Positions 38,374-48,910 are shown, numbered from the stretch's first letter. The stretch: 64,000 nucleotides of DNA from Sporocytophaga sp. (GCA_024707265.1 JANQAB010000002.1:1198188-1262187), one strand, 5' to 3'. Numbers and translations: made by a program. Notes: generated by a model not told the origin, from the sequence alone.

Positions 38374-40554
38374 CTATTTTAAAGATTCGAGATTTTTAGG
38401 AAGGTACAAGATAAATTCAGTTCCAATGCCTTCCTCAGAATGTACTTCAATTTTTCCTTTATGACTTTCAATAATGGTATAAACGATGGATAGTCCTAAG
38501 CCTGTACCTTCACCTACATCTTTTGTAGTAAAAAAAGGTTCAAAGATTTTCATCTTAGTTTTTTCTGACATTCCTATTCCATTGTCTTTTATAGAAACAC
38601 CTACTACTTCATCTTTTTCAAAGGTTGAAATTATTATTTCCCCATTTGTAATATTTTTTGCTTTCACTGCCTGGATAGAGTTGGTGAGGATATTCATAAA
38701 TACCTGATTGATCTTTCCCGGAAAGCATTCAATTGCCGGAATATCATTGTAGCATTTGGTGATTTTTACTTTCCCATCCATACTGTTGTTTAACAGAACT
38801 AAAGTAGAGTCGATACCTAGATTTAAATCGGAAGGTTTTAATGCATCCTCGTCGAGTCGGGAGAAGTTTCTCAAACTTTTAACAATCTCAGCAGTTCTCG
38901 TGGCGCCTTCTGCAATTCCGTTAAGCATCAAATCAATTTCCTCTTTCAGATAATCATACTCAAGGTTTTCTTTTAATTTTTCAATCTGTTTTAGATTAAC
39001 ATTCAGTGGTTCCTGCTTATGAAGTTTTTCGTATTCTTCAAGGATCTGCATTAGTCCCTGTATATCTCTTTTAAGTGGATTTATACTTGAGCTCACAAAA
39101 TTGATTGGGTTATTAATCTCATGTGCAATACCGGCAGTTAGCTGACCGAGAGAAGCCATTTTTTCAGCATCAACGAGTTGTGATTGAGCTTCCTGTAAGT
39201 TGGTCAATGCTTTGTTGAGATCCTGATTGGATTGTTGTAGCTCCGAAGTACGTTCTTCCACTTTAGATTCCAGAATTACATTTTGTTCTCTTATAATTCT
39301 GTCATTCTCTGCCATGGCTCTGATTGCTTCAGCCTGAGAAATTTCTTTTTCTTGCTTTAAGGTATTAATACGGTCGGCTAGAGCGAAGCTAAGAAGAATG
39401 ACCTCCATTGCTGATCCCGCCGGCATTGTATAATTTGTAAAGATATTGTTTCCAAGTATTTGAAAGTCCTTTAAAACATATATGATAATTCCCACAAGCA
39501 TCCAGGACCAGCCAAGCAAAAAGAATTTTGCAGGTTTATATCCTTTCCTTAATATCAAAAATCCGACAAGCAGCATATATGCAGATACTATTGCAGCATT
39601 GAACAAAACCAGGAAATAGCTTATGTTATATATTTTTAAGACGGCAAGTACAGCTGCCACTAAATATGCGGCAATAATAAAATAGGATAAATTGTGAATA
39701 GTGGGGACATATTGTTTTGTCAAAAGAAATACCCTTACAAATTCAAGTGCCGAAAGGCTAACCAGGCACGAGAATATATAAACACTAAGATTGCCTATAT
39801 AAGGGGACTCTGGCCACAGGTACTGATTCGGGTAACCTAATATTGATGCCTGAGTTAAGCCAATAAATAGAATATAAATAACATAATATAGGTAAATATT
39901 ATCTTTTACCGTGAAAAATAAGAACAGATTGTAAAAGAACATCACAAAGATTATCCCGCAATAAATTCCAAAAATAATGTCCTTTGTATGATTATCTTCA
40001 AAAATAGATTTAGATGTACCCACTTTTATGGGCAATAATAGCTGCTCTCCTGTTTTAATTTTTAGATAAAAGGTCTCCTGCTGATTTTGTTTTACAGGTA
40101 ACTTAAAGATGAAGTTATGATTTTTAAATTGTCTTTTGCTGAAGGCATAATTATCGCCGGTCTTGAAGACTTCATAACTTCCATTTGCAGGAGAGTAAAA
40201 TTCTATGGAATCAAGGTAAGGTTGTTCTATAGATAGAAGCAGTGTGTCTTGGCCGCTCTCATTTTTTACAGAAAACTTTAGCCAAAAGGAATAAGGTGAA
40301 ATTCCAAGGTTGGGAACTTCATTTTCTGATTTTACAAATTGATTTTCGTTAAGAATATCATTAATGTTTTCTGTATTGTTGATACTTTTATAAAGTAGGA
40401 TATATTCTCCCAACATATAGGGGGTATCATTGTTTTTTACAATGAGTGGTTTAGTTGATTCAGCAGCAAAAGAATTTGGTGCATTTAGCAACTGGGAAAA
40501 TATTATGGTTAAAAATGTAATAAAAACCTTAATTATTGAAGTTCTTTCAGACAT
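38374..40554 (-). CDS. 7TM-DISM sensor histidine kinase
   Basis: A 726-residue membrane kinase. It has a signal peptide (ITFLTIIFSQLLNAPNSFA), then an extracytoplasmic 7TMR-DISM-type beta domain (about 35-180, with ISPYSFWLKFSVKN and FYLKIKTGEQLLLPI). Seven transmembrane helices (about 190-395) begin FGIYCGIIFVMFFYNLFLFF. A coiled coil (400-465) leads to a HisKA with His478 in LTAGIAHEINNPINFV. The ATPase domain carries [38 protein letters not shown] receptors are thought to bind small molecules such as carbohydrates. It overlaps the GNAT-like gene by 8 bases and is the last gene of a three-gene operon. It has no receiver; candidate partners are the receivers at 43704 and in the broken gene downstream. 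Confidence 0.88.
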   Translation of the reverse strand: MSERTSIIKVFITFLTIIFSQLLNAPNSFAAESTKPLIVKNNDTPYMLGEYILLYKSINNTENINDILNENQFVKSENEVPNLGISPYSFWLKFSVKNESGQDTLLLSIEQPYLDSIEFYSPANGSYEVFKTGDNYAFSKRQFKNHNFIFKLPVKQNQQETFYLKIKTGEQLLLPIKVGTSKSIFEDNHTKDIIFGIYCGIIFVMFFYNLFLFFTVKDNIYLYYVIYILFIGLTQASILGYPNQYLWPESPYIGNLSVYIFSCLVSLSALEFVRVFLLTKQYVPTIHNLSYFIIAAYLVAAVLAVLKIYNISYFLVLFNAAIVSAYMLLVGFLILRKGYKPAKFFLLGWSWMLVGIIIYVLKDFQILGNNIFTNYTMPAGSAMEVILLSFALADRINTLKQEKEISQAEAIRAMAENDRIIREQNVILESKVEERTSELQQSNQDLNKALTNLQEAQSQLVDAEKMASLGQLTAGIAHEINNPINFVSSSINPLKRDIQGLMQILEEYEKLHKQEPLNVNLKQIEKLKENLEYDYLKEEIDLMLNGIAEGATRTAEIVKSLRNFSRLDEDALKPSDLNLGIDSTLVLLNNSMDGKVKITKCYNDIPAIECFPGKINQVFMNILTNSIQAVKAKNITNGEIIISTFEKDEVVGVSIKDNGIGMSEKTKMKIFEPFFTTKDVGEGTGLGLSIVYTIIESHKGKIEVHSEEGIGTEFILYLPKNLESLK

Positions 40555-41242
40555 TGGAAATAATGAGATTATAATTTATGCTGATATCTCCTTTGGGACC
40601 ATGTTCAGCGGTAACTTGAACAGGATTATTTCTTAGATTTAAAATTCTTTCTCTGTCTTCTGGCTGAGCAGTTTCAAGGGTAATAGCATTCATCCTTCTT
40701 AAAACTCTGGCTATATAATTTTCATTTGGATAAATAAATTCACCTTTATTTCCTAAAGAGTCTTCAACTTCAAAACCTACTTTTTTAACCATTGGCATTG
40801 TGTAGTCTGCGCAAATAGTAAAAAGCGAATTGAGTTTAGTTTGATTAACAACAGAAATACCTGCCCTTATCAAAAACAAACTAATGCCTATTCCTGCAAC
40901 TGATTTAGCATTCCATAAACCACAAAGTTCACCAGTTCCGGAATTTGCATATTGCCTAATAAGACTAAATATCTTAGGGTCCATTTCTCCAACAGCTTCT
41001 TCTACTGGTAAAGGGTGATCATTATCAGCAACATGTATTCGAATGCCACCAACTATTTCACCATGTTCGTCTTCTGCAGTAATTCCATAGACCGATTCAT
41101 AAAACATCCAATCATCATTATTGGTAGTGATATTGGAAATTCCGTAATCTAATAAGACTTTTTTATGGCCTTCTCTAAATTTTCGGCAAGTTTCTAAACT
41201 GCTCGTTGCCTTAAAAGCCTTGAAATAATACATTATTATCAA
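40547..41242 (-). CDS. GNAT-fold acyltransferase-like protein
   Basis: A 231-residue soluble protein. The N-terminal half has the GNAT pattern: a YGITAEDEHGEIVGGIRIHV strand-turn-strand, then VGEMDPKIF, GELCGLWNAKSVAGIG (a possible acyl-CoA loop region) and VGFEVEDSLG. Size and the FREGHKKVLL start recall acyl-homoserine-lactone-synthase-like GNATs, but the full set of LuxI residues is not visible, so that comparison is weak. It overlaps both neighbours (4 bases with the ThiF-nitroreductase gene, 8 with the kinase gene), so the three are translated together. The enzyme or its product may modify or make something the kinase senses; that is inference. The second methionine region (MYYFKAF) is the likely true start. 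Confidence 0.6.
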   Translation of the reverse strand: MIIMYYFKAFKATSSLETCRKFREGHKKVLLDYGISNITTNNDDWMFYESVYGITAEDEHGEIVGGIRIHVADNDHPLPVEEAVGEMDPKIFSLIRQYANSGTGELCGLWNAKSVAGIGISLFLIRAGISVVNQTKLNSLFTICADYTMPMVKKVGFEVEDSLGNKGEFIYPNENYIARVLRRMNAITLETAQPEDRERILNLRNNPVQVTAEHGPKGDISINYNLIISNV

Positions 41243-43560
41243 TTGAAATATAAAACACTATCAATAGGCTTTCTTTTAGAAATTTCAAATGTCCTATCCG
41301 TTTTGAAAATTCTGAAAAGAAAAATTTCTGAACATTGTGCATTATTCAGGTTAAATAATGATTCGAAATCTGGCCGAATTAAATTTAGGTCACTTAGTAA
41401 ATCTTTATTTAATGTTTTGTTCTGTCCGAACATTTGAGAGAATAAGAATATCAGGGCCGTATTGGGTTGGATACTAATATTCCTGCTTGCTGCGTGAAGC
41501 CACAGTCGTTGAAGTGCTCTTCCTCCGTTAAAGTAATCCTGCTTGGATATTGTGGGCATTGTAATTAGTCCAAATGCAGAGGATGCATTTGACATTTTTC
41601 TGGATAATTTTTCAAACCCTTTTCCTTTGTTCCACTTTATCAGATTTTCCACTACCTTCCAGTCTTTAGCAAGTCTGTATCCGATCAATTCCGTCGGGGT
41701 AAAGTCTATGGCACTTACCGGAATCCCATCCATTTTCTCTTCAGATTCTTCTTTACTCCATCTTATTTCGGAAACAAATTCAGCGTGCCCTTTTGGATTG
41801 GTAACCCTTAGTCGGTCAGCAACACCCATCAATATCCCGAGTTTTTTTAGTTTTTCCTCTTCTGAAATCATCTGTAAGCTTGCCCCTGGGATCGACTCAA
41901 CTACCTTTATTAATTCTTTTATATCTTCAGAAGTGATTTTACCTGTATTTTTTAAACTTCTGTTTGTGTTTCTCTTTGTTATATATTTTGAAAGGTAATC
42001 ATACCTATCTTCAATCTCCTGATGTCCCTCATCCTTTTCTTTTATAAAATTAAAAATAGCAACCAATTTATCATCTTCCTGATTAGGAAAAAGATGAGTT
42101 TCTATATTTAATCCTATTTCCTTTGCTTTAAGTAATAGATTCTCTGTCGCAGCTCCCAATGATATGGTGGAAGCATTAAAGTCAAAGTCAAGAAGTGAAT
42201 TTTGGAACGGAGGGTTAAGGTACAGATATAACTTATTCTCTGAATACAACCACTTCCATGGCTGATTATTGCCACCTGAAGGAGCTAGTATAGCACTGGA
42301 TACAAGTTCTTTTACCTTGTCGATTGATATAATAGTTGTTGATTGGTTATTGACAGGAATGTTCTTACTTAGTTCAATCAGATCTGTTTTGGTAAGAGGT
42401 AGGTTATGTTCAGGCTCTGGAACTATCGGAGCAGGTTTAGATTTAATATCATCACAAATTAATTCCTCAAGATCTACATAATACCTTCCTGAGCTTTTGA
42501 AATCTTCTGTAAATATACGGCGACAAATGTCTGCAGTAATGCCGCCTCCCAATGCAACTGCTGAAGCTAATTGTGGCCAAGTAGTTATTGTTTCTTCTAT
42601 TTCCAGCATGGAGGATTTTAACCTTGTAGAAATTGTTTCTACTCCTATCATAGCCAGTAAGTATGGAATTTTTTGTTCATTGGTTTTTAAGGATTTTAAT
42701 GTCTCCAAATTAAGTTCACCAATAAGTCCATGAAGTAAAGGCCTGTCAGGTTCAAGATCGAAACGCTCTACATCAAGCATGCATCTGTCATTAGCTTCCA
42801 TTACAACTGGAATTTTTAATTCTTTTGCTTTAATCCTGGCTAAGATTTTTATGTCAAAACCATCACATTCATCAATCAGAAGGTCTAGGTTTCCTCCTTC
42901 GCAAAAAAATCTGTCCATGTTTCCTTCATGAAGGCCATCAGGAAAACATTTAACCTTAATATAAGGATCGATTTCCGCAATCTCCCTTGCAACTGCTATG
43001 GTTTTGGAAATTCCCAGGTTGGACAGAGAAGTTCTTATTCGATTATAATTACTTAGTTCAAGTATATCAAAGTCTGCAAGCCTTATCTCCCCGAAACTTC
43101 TTTCCATAGCCATGGTCACAGAAACAGACTGTCCTACCGATAGCCCAATAATTCCCACTTTTTTCTGAGCAAGTATATCTCTTTCTTCGGGAGTAATTTT
43201 ATAAAAATTTCTATTCGTCCTTACTTCTACAAATTCCGCTTCATCCAGCAGATGTACTATTTTATTTGACCATGGGTAATATGCCCAAACACCTAATCTA
43301 TCAGGATCATTTGTACCAACATAGTTATTTATTTCATCCTCCATTTCCTCCTTAGTCATGTTCTTCTTAGGATTTCTTAACTTAATCAGTTCTTTTATCT
43401 GACCTCGCAATTCATCAAATACCAACAGGTTAGACTCGGATTCAATAAGATTATTAAATTTAACAAACTCTTCTTTTATTTTAGGTCTGAATAACAGGGG
43501 TTTATATGTACTTCTCTGTTGCTCCGTCTGTTTAATTAGTGTAATTAGTTTGTTTTGCAT
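41239..43560 (-). CDS. Rv1355c-like fusion of an E1/ThiF adenylyltransferase-like domain and a nitroreductase domain
   Basis: A 773-residue soluble fusion. Residues about 130-345 form an E1/ThiF/MoeB-like Rossmann domain: KKVGIIGLSVGQS, then IRLADFDILELSNYNRIRTSL, LGISKTIAVAREIAEIDPY and LDLLIDECDGFDIK. The classical zinc CxxC pairs are absent. Residues about 405-745 are nitroreductase-like, with the FMN-site motif SSAILAPSGGNNQPWKW and a later KYITKRNTNRS. This combination matches the Rv1355c family, whose reaction is not known to me. E1-like domains adenylate carboxyl groups, so activation plus reduction or oxidation of a small molecule or peptide is conceivable. It is the first gene of the operon with the GNAT-like protein and the 7TM kinase. 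Confidence 0.8.
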   Translation of the reverse strand: MQNKLITLIKQTEQQRSTYKPLLFRPKIKEEFVKFNNLIESESNLLVFDELRGQIKELIKLRNPKKNMTKEEMEDEINNYVGTNDPDRLGVWAYYPWSNKIVHLLDEAEFVEVRTNRNFYKITPEERDILAQKKVGIIGLSVGQSVSVTMAMERSFGEIRLADFDILELSNYNRIRTSLSNLGISKTIAVAREIAEIDPYIKVKCFPDGLHEGNMDRFFCEGGNLDLLIDECDGFDIKILARIKAKELKIPVVMEANDRCMLDVERFDLEPDRPLLHGLIGELNLETLKSLKTNEQKIPYLLAMIGVETISTRLKSSMLEIEETITTWPQLASAVALGGGITADICRRIFTEDFKSSGRYYVDLEELICDDIKSKPAPIVPEPEHNLPLTKTDLIELSKNIPVNNQSTTIISIDKVKELVSSAILAPSGGNNQPWKWLYSENKLYLYLNPPFQNSLLDFDFNASTISLGAATENLLLKAKEIGLNIETHLFPNQEDDKLVAIFNFIKEKDEGHQEIEDRYDYLSKYITKRNTNRSLKNTGKITSEDIKELIKVVESIPGASLQMISEEEKLKKLGILMGVADRLRVTNPKGHAEFVSEIRWSKEESEEKMDGIPVSAIDFTPTELIGYRLAKDWKVVENLIKWNKGKGFEKLSRKMSNASSAFGLITMPTISKQDYFNGGRALQRLWLHAASRNISIQPNTALIFLFSQMFGQNKTLNKDLLSDLNLIRPDFESLFNLNNAQCSEIFLFRIFKTDRTFEISKRKPIDSVLYFN

Positions 43561-43667
43561 CTGAGAAATATTTAGCTAAGAGTACGTTTACGATAAAAAG
43601 ATAATTATTGGTTATATTTTTACTTGATTCAATTTAAGATATCTTTAATAAGGAATTTTTCAACAAA

Positions 43668-43675
43668 TACGTTTG
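43668..43675 (+). promoter_or_regulatory. Possible Bacteroidota -7 promoter element for the receiver gene
   Basis: TACGTTTG matches the TAnnTTTG -7 consensus and lies 28 bases before the start codon at 43704. No good -33 TTG is found 19-21 bases upstream, so support is moderate. Confidence 0.4.
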
Positions 43676-43703
43676 TTTTTGCGTAAAACTTTTCAAAAAA
43701 AAT

Positions 43704-44165
43704 ATGGAAGATAAGATACGGATTCTATATATTGATGATGAAAAAAATAATCTTACAGCTTTCAAGGCCACATTCAGACCGTATTTTAGAATATTTATAG
43801 CTGAGTCTGCGGAGGAGGGAAGGAAAATTCTTGAAACTGAAAAAATTGAGATTATAATAACAGACCAGAGAATGCCGGTAATGACAGGCGTTGAGTTTCT
43901 TTCTTCAATAATTGAAACTTATCCTGATCCAATCAGAATCTTGTTAACGGGATATTCAGATCTTCAGGCTGTTATAGATGCGGTAAATAAAGGCCACATC
44001 TATCAATATATAAGCAAGCCCTGGGAGGAGCAGCATTTAAAAATTATCATTGAAAAAGCTTACGAAGTATTTCGTTTAAAAATGGAAAACAAGGAGTTGG
44101 TTAAAAGCCTTTTAAGAGCAAATCAGCAACTGGAGTTTTACCTTCGTCAGAAGCTGATTTCTTAA
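43704..44165 (+). CDS. Response regulator, receiver domain with short helical tail
   Basis: A 153-residue protein. The receiver has YIDDEKNN at 9-16, phospho-acceptor Asp54 in ITDQRMPVMTG, ILLTGYSD and the C-terminal SKPWEEQ Lys motif. A short coiled tail ends in LRQKLIS. It is a clear paralogue of the receiver in the broken kinase gene at 35952-38115: both start MEDKIR and share LTGYSD..VIDAVNKG-like text. It is divergent from the three-gene operon with the 7TM kinase, so it may be that kinase's output. No DNA-binding or catalytic domain is present. Confidence 0.87.
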   Translation: MEDKIRILYIDDEKNNLTAFKATFRPYFRIFIAESAEEGRKILETEKIEIIITDQRMPVMTGVEFLSSIIETYPDPIRILLTGYSDLQAVIDAVNKGHIYQYISKPWEEQHLKIIIEKAYEVFRLKMENKELVKSLLRANQQLEFYLRQKLIS

Positions 44166-44179
44166 AAGACTTTTTTATT

Positions 44180-47100
44180 TTAGGCTAAAGATCTTAAATC
44201 CACCGGTACTAGCCTTGATACGCCCTGTTCTACCATTGTAATTCCATATATAATATCAGTACTAGACATTGTTCTCTTGTTGTGAGTTACAATAATAAAT
44301 TGTGATTCTTGTGAGAACTTTCTGATAATATTATTGAATTTGTCAATGTTGGCATCATCAAGTGGTGCATCTACCTCATCAAATATACAGAATGGTGCTG
44401 GTTTAATCAGATAGATAGCAAACAATAGCGATATTGCAGTAAGTGTTTTCTCTCCCCCTGATAACTGGTTAATCGTCAATGGTCTCTTACCTTTTGGTTT
44501 TGCTATAATGTCTATTGAAGATTCAAGTGGGTTGTCAGGATGCTCCAGTTTAAGATCGCAACTGTCTTCTTCTGAAAATAAAGACCTGAACACACGTACG
44601 AAGTTGTCTCTGATTTTATCATAAGCTTCCATAAAGGTATCTTTTGCAACTGAATCGATTTCATTGATTGTTTGCAATAAAGAATCCTTTGCTTTAGTTA
44701 GGTCGTCTTTTTGTTCACTGATAAACTTATGTCTCTCCTGAATTTCCTGATATGCTTCCATCGCCATAGGATTTATTGGTCCCATTTTATCAAGAGCGTT
44801 TTTTATTTGAACTACTTTTTGTTTTAGCTCTTCCTCGCTGGCTTCCACATTGCTATCCTGAGAAAGAAGTTCATCTATGTCTATATTAAATTCAACAGAC
44901 AACCTTTCTTTGATAGAGCTAAGACTTAGCTTATTATCATTTAGTTTTGTCTGAATTTCTAAAAGGAGCGCATCACAGTTGTCACGCAATCTCCTCAAAT
45001 CTCTGGCTTCTTTTTCTAATTCGTCAATGAATGCCCTGGCTCCGTAATATTCCTTTTCAACTTCATTAACTCCTTGTTCTATAGCTTCTTTTTCCTTGTA
45101 GAACTCGACAAGCTCATCGTCACTGACATCAGCTCTTTCAAGGAGTATACTTATCTCTTCTTCTGTTTTTTTTGCATCTTCAAGGTTTTTTTCTATCCTT
45201 TGTTTGCTACTATCATAAGCAGCCTGTTTGTATTCGATCTCTTGCTGAAGACTTGAGATTTTATTCTGTTGCTGATGGTAAAGAATGTTTTCCTGATTGA
45301 ATATAGCACTCTTATTAGTGAGTTGCTCATTTTGGATTACAAGATCTTCATTCAGCTCCTGAAGCCTGCTTTCAAGATCCGACAGGATAGATTTTGCTTC
45401 TTCTGCTCTTGGTTTGGCATCTTGTATATCATCTTCCAGTTTTTCTATTTTATCAATAATATCATCTCTTTTCAGAGCATTGCTATTGATCATTTCTGTA
45501 AACTGCTCAAGTTTGGTTTTTACAGAGATATAGCTCTGGCTGGTAAGGTTGATTTCTTTTTTTAAGTTCTTCTATACTTGTTTTTAAAGTGCTTTCCTTG
45601 AATTTGAAAAGCTCTCTTTGTTTTTTCTCCAGATTAAGTTTTAACTCGTCCAATTCTGCAGAAAGTTCTTTGATTTCTTGTTGAAGCTTTTCAAGATTTT
45701 TGGCACGTCCTATTCTTTTTCCTTCAAATAATCCCACAGAACCTCCGGAAATGCTAAATTTTCTCTTTGTGAGTTTACCATTCTGAGTAATGAAGATTGC
45801 ATCACCATCCTGAGGAAGCTCTTCCTGATTGTTGGTAATGATGTATACATTGTCCAGTATAAATGCGACAAGGTGTTTGTACTTCGGATCAAATTCTATA
45901 ATGTCTTTGGCTGCTTTGCAGTGCTCAAATGACCTGATAGGTGCTGGATTAAAATTTTCAAAGGTAGAAAGCACAAAGAAGTTGGCTCTTCCTTTCGCAG
46001 CATCGCTTAAGAGATTAACCGCCTGTACAGCCTGGGCCTCGTTTTCAACAACATAGTAGTTCATGAAAGGCTCCAGGTAGTTTTCTATTGATACTCTGTA
46101 TTGATCTTCACAGGTAAGAATATCTGAAAGGAGAGGGGCTTCTTTTCCCCAGTGGGAGTTCTTTTTCAGGAACTTTATTGCTTCCGGAAATCCTTCAAGA
46201 TTATCAACAAGGGATTTTGTAAGGCTATATTCATTCTGCTTGGAATCCAGCTTCCTGTTGATCTGAGTGATTTGCTCCTTTATGGTTTCAATTTCCTTTT
46301 CAAGCTGGGTAATTTCTTCCTGAAGGGTGCTTTCCTGATTTTCAAGTTTTTCAAGTTTAAGATTTTTCGATTCAAGTTCCTCTGAAATCTCTTGAACTTT
46401 GCTTTCAAATTCTGCAAGACTTGCTGAATGTGCAGATGAATCTGAGGTTGTTTTCTCAAGTTCCTGCTTCAATGAGCTGGCCTGAATCTGATAGATCTCA
46501 ATGTTTTTATTTAGATGAAATACTTCTTCCTGTTTTTTTCGCAGTTGTCCGCTCATTACAGAAAGTTCTTCCTGCAATCGGCTTGTACTGGTTTTCTGAG
46601 TTTCGTATTCTTGTTTATAAGCCTGGACTTTAACCTCGATTTCAGCCATTATTTTCTCAGCAGTTTCAGCTTCTGCCTGAAGACTGGAAATGCTGAATTC
46701 TGCTCTCTCATTGCTCTTCTTGTCCTGCTCTATTTGTTCACGAAGGTTATTATTCTTGTCGTTCAGGAAAGAAAGCCTTTCGTGCTTTATTTTTTTATCA
46801 CTTTCGTAATTTCTTATTTTATTAACATGCTCATTCAGCGTTTTTTGTCTGGAAGCGAGTGTTTTTTCTCTGTTGACAAGCTCTGCTTTTTCTTTTTCTA
46901 CCCCACCTTCTTTTTCTGCTATTTGGGTATTGAATCCTATTCTCTTGTCTGTTTCTTCCTCAAGTTGTTTCTGAAGTGATAAAAAATCTTCCCTCTGACC
47001 CTGAATGGTAACTTTTGCCAGGTCTATACTAACTTGTTTGTATTGTTCTTTTACCTGAAAATATTTTTCTGTCTGCTTAGCCTGTTTTTCTAAGGATTTC

Positions 47101-47705
47101 AGGTTTTTATTGATCTCAAAGAGAAGATCGTCAACGCGTTCAAGGTCTTTGTCTGTATCTTCAAGTTTTTTAAGGCTTTGTTTTTTCCTTACCTTAAACT
47201 TTGATATACCTGCGGCTTCCTCAAATAATGTCCTTCTTGAGTTGTCTTTGTCATTAAGTATATCATCCACCATTTTTAATTCAATGATGGCATAACTATC
47301 GGAACCGATACCTGTATCAAGGAAAAGGTTGGTAATATCTTTCAGACGGCAGGTAACCCCATTCAGTAAATATTCACTTTCACCAGATCTATAATATCTC
47401 CGGGTGATGGTCACATGAGAATATTCTGTTGGAAGGAGATTCTTTGTATTATTAAAAGTAAGGGAAACTTCAGCCATTTGGAGCGGCTTACGTGTTTTGG
47501 TACCGTTAAAGATCACATTCTCCATCTTTTCAGACCGGAGCGCCTTTGTCTTTTGTTCACCCAAAACCCATCTTATAGCATCAACTACATTTGATTTACC
47601 ACAGCCATTTGGCCCAACAATACCTGTAATACCTTCATCAAAATTGATGGTTACCTTATCACCAAAACTCTTGAATCCTTTAATCTCTAATTTGCTTAAC
47701 TGCAT
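44180..47705 (-). CDS. smc: Chromosome segregation protein SMC (one frame break)
   Basis: The ATPase of the bacterial condensin, which loops and organises the chromosome. Removing one T from T7 at 45557-45563 joins the two ORFs through EELKKEINLTSQSYISVKT into one protein of about 1174 residues, the normal size. The N-terminal head has the Walker A GPNGCGKSN and the GFKSFGDK opening. Long coiled coils flank the hinge (about 500-670, with the glycine-rich GGSVGLFEGKRIG segment at its end). The C-terminal head has the signature LSGGEKTLTA and Walker B CIFDEVDAPLDDAN. scpA and scpB are not nearby. The gene is essential or nearly so in most bacteria, so the break is likely an error. Confidence 0.9.
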
Positions 47706-48010
47706 GAATTAACCCCTTTTTTGGAATTATGGAAGTTTAAAATTACAGGATACTAATGGATAAATAGTAGTGCGAAGAATCGTTTTTCTCAACAGGATTA
47801 TCAACAAAAACGTTCATTGACTGGGGATAAGTAGTGAATATTTTCTTAGTTAAGACGCCCTCGATATTTGACTAAGGTTATTCTATTGTTAAATTTTGGT
47901 GTAAAAATATTGTTATTTAATTAGTTAATAGGCATCAATAAAATGAAAAAACTCCCGAAGTTTATGACACCGGGAGTTTTTATTATTTTATAACTTTAAA
48001 AGATTAAGTT
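47706..48010. other. Intergenic spacer between smc and the desaturase gene
   Basis: A 305-base AT-rich gap. It holds the desaturase terminator near 47947-47982 and presumably the smc promoter, which I could not pick out. Two sequences one mismatch from a DnaA box occur in opposite orientation: TTATCAACA at 47798 and TGGGGATAA at 47822. Two such boxes are not enough to claim an origin. Confidence 0.4.
47947..47982 (-). terminator. Rho-independent terminator of the desaturase gene
   Basis: A perfect 11-bp stem (47947-47957 with 47971-47981) ends in an A/T run on each side. It lies about 30 bases beyond the desaturase stop on the minus strand. Confidence 0.85.
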
Positions 48011-48757
48011 TTAAGCCATAGCTGTTTTACTTAACTTTATTATTCTGCAGAAGGAAAGGATTCTGATAACAGGATAGGTAGGATCAAATTCAAACCATTT
48101 CATTGCAAAGTTTGCTCTTGCAGCATATTTATGGTGGTTGTTCTGAAATAACTCACCGCCAAGAAGAAAGTCTATAAAAAGGCTGTTTTTTGATTTGTCG
48201 TTGTTATCAAAATTTGAGTAACCGTATTTGTGGCCACTCCAGTTTACGATAGCTCCGTGAACCGGACCCATCAAAAAGTGGATTGGCAATAAAAGAAACA
48301 TGAACCATGGAGGAGAAACCCAGATATAAAATAATGCATATGCAACTCCCCAGACAATTCTTGACGCCCACATATCACCTAAATTATCTATGAACTTCCA
48401 TGTAGGTACATCTTTCTGAAATTTTTCTTCTATGTCAGCTCTGTTATTAAGGACATCATTGTAGGTATCTTTCGTCTTCACCATCATAGTCAGAAGATTT
48501 TTGGTATGATGTGGAGAGTGAGGATCTTTAGGTGTATCACTGTAAGCATGGTGCATGCGGTGTAACACAGCATATGCTCTTGGGTTCAGGTAGGAAGAAC
48601 CTTGTGATAGATAAGTAAGAAGATAAAAGAATTTCTCCCAAAATGGCGACATAGTAAACATCTTATGTGCACTATACCTGTGCAGGAAGAATGTCTGACT
48701 AAACAGAGAAAGATACCAATGAATAATAAAGAATGTTAGGACTATGTACATTATCAA
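48011..48757 (-). CDS. Membrane fatty acid (acyl-CoA type) desaturase
   Basis: Introduces a double bond into fatty acyl chains, using a di-iron centre at the cytoplasmic face of the membrane. The 248-residue protein has the three histidine boxes of the family: HRYSAH (about residue 26), HRMHH (about 67) and QNNHH near residue 205. An extra HGAIVNWSGHKYGY lies before the last. Two hydrophobic hairpins frame the boxes. It is shorter than the usual 270-300 residues, with a minimal N-terminus. It is a single-gene unit with its own terminator, and probably adjusts membrane fluidity. Confidence 0.88.
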   Translation of the reverse strand: MIMYIVLTFFIIHWYLSLFSQTFFLHRYSAHKMFTMSPFWEKFFYLLTYLSQGSSYLNPRAYAVLHRMHHAYSDTPKDPHSPHHTKNLLTMMVKTKDTYNDVLNNRADIEEKFQKDVPTWKFIDNLGDMWASRIVWGVAYALFYIWVSPPWFMFLLLPIHFLMGPVHGAIVNWSGHKYGYSNFDNNDKSKNSLFIDFLLGGELFQNNHHKYAARANFAMKWFEFDPTYPVIRILSFCRIIKLSKTAMA

Positions 48758-48910
48758 ATTAAATTGTGTTATAAATATTACTTAATAAAATCCCTTGACT
48801 ATTATGGGAATTATTGAATACAGCGCAAGTTAAGGAAAAATCCATAAAGAAGGATAATTGTTTTGCCTAAATATGCGATGAATTCGTTTTGGGTATATAT
48901 AACTGTTTAG

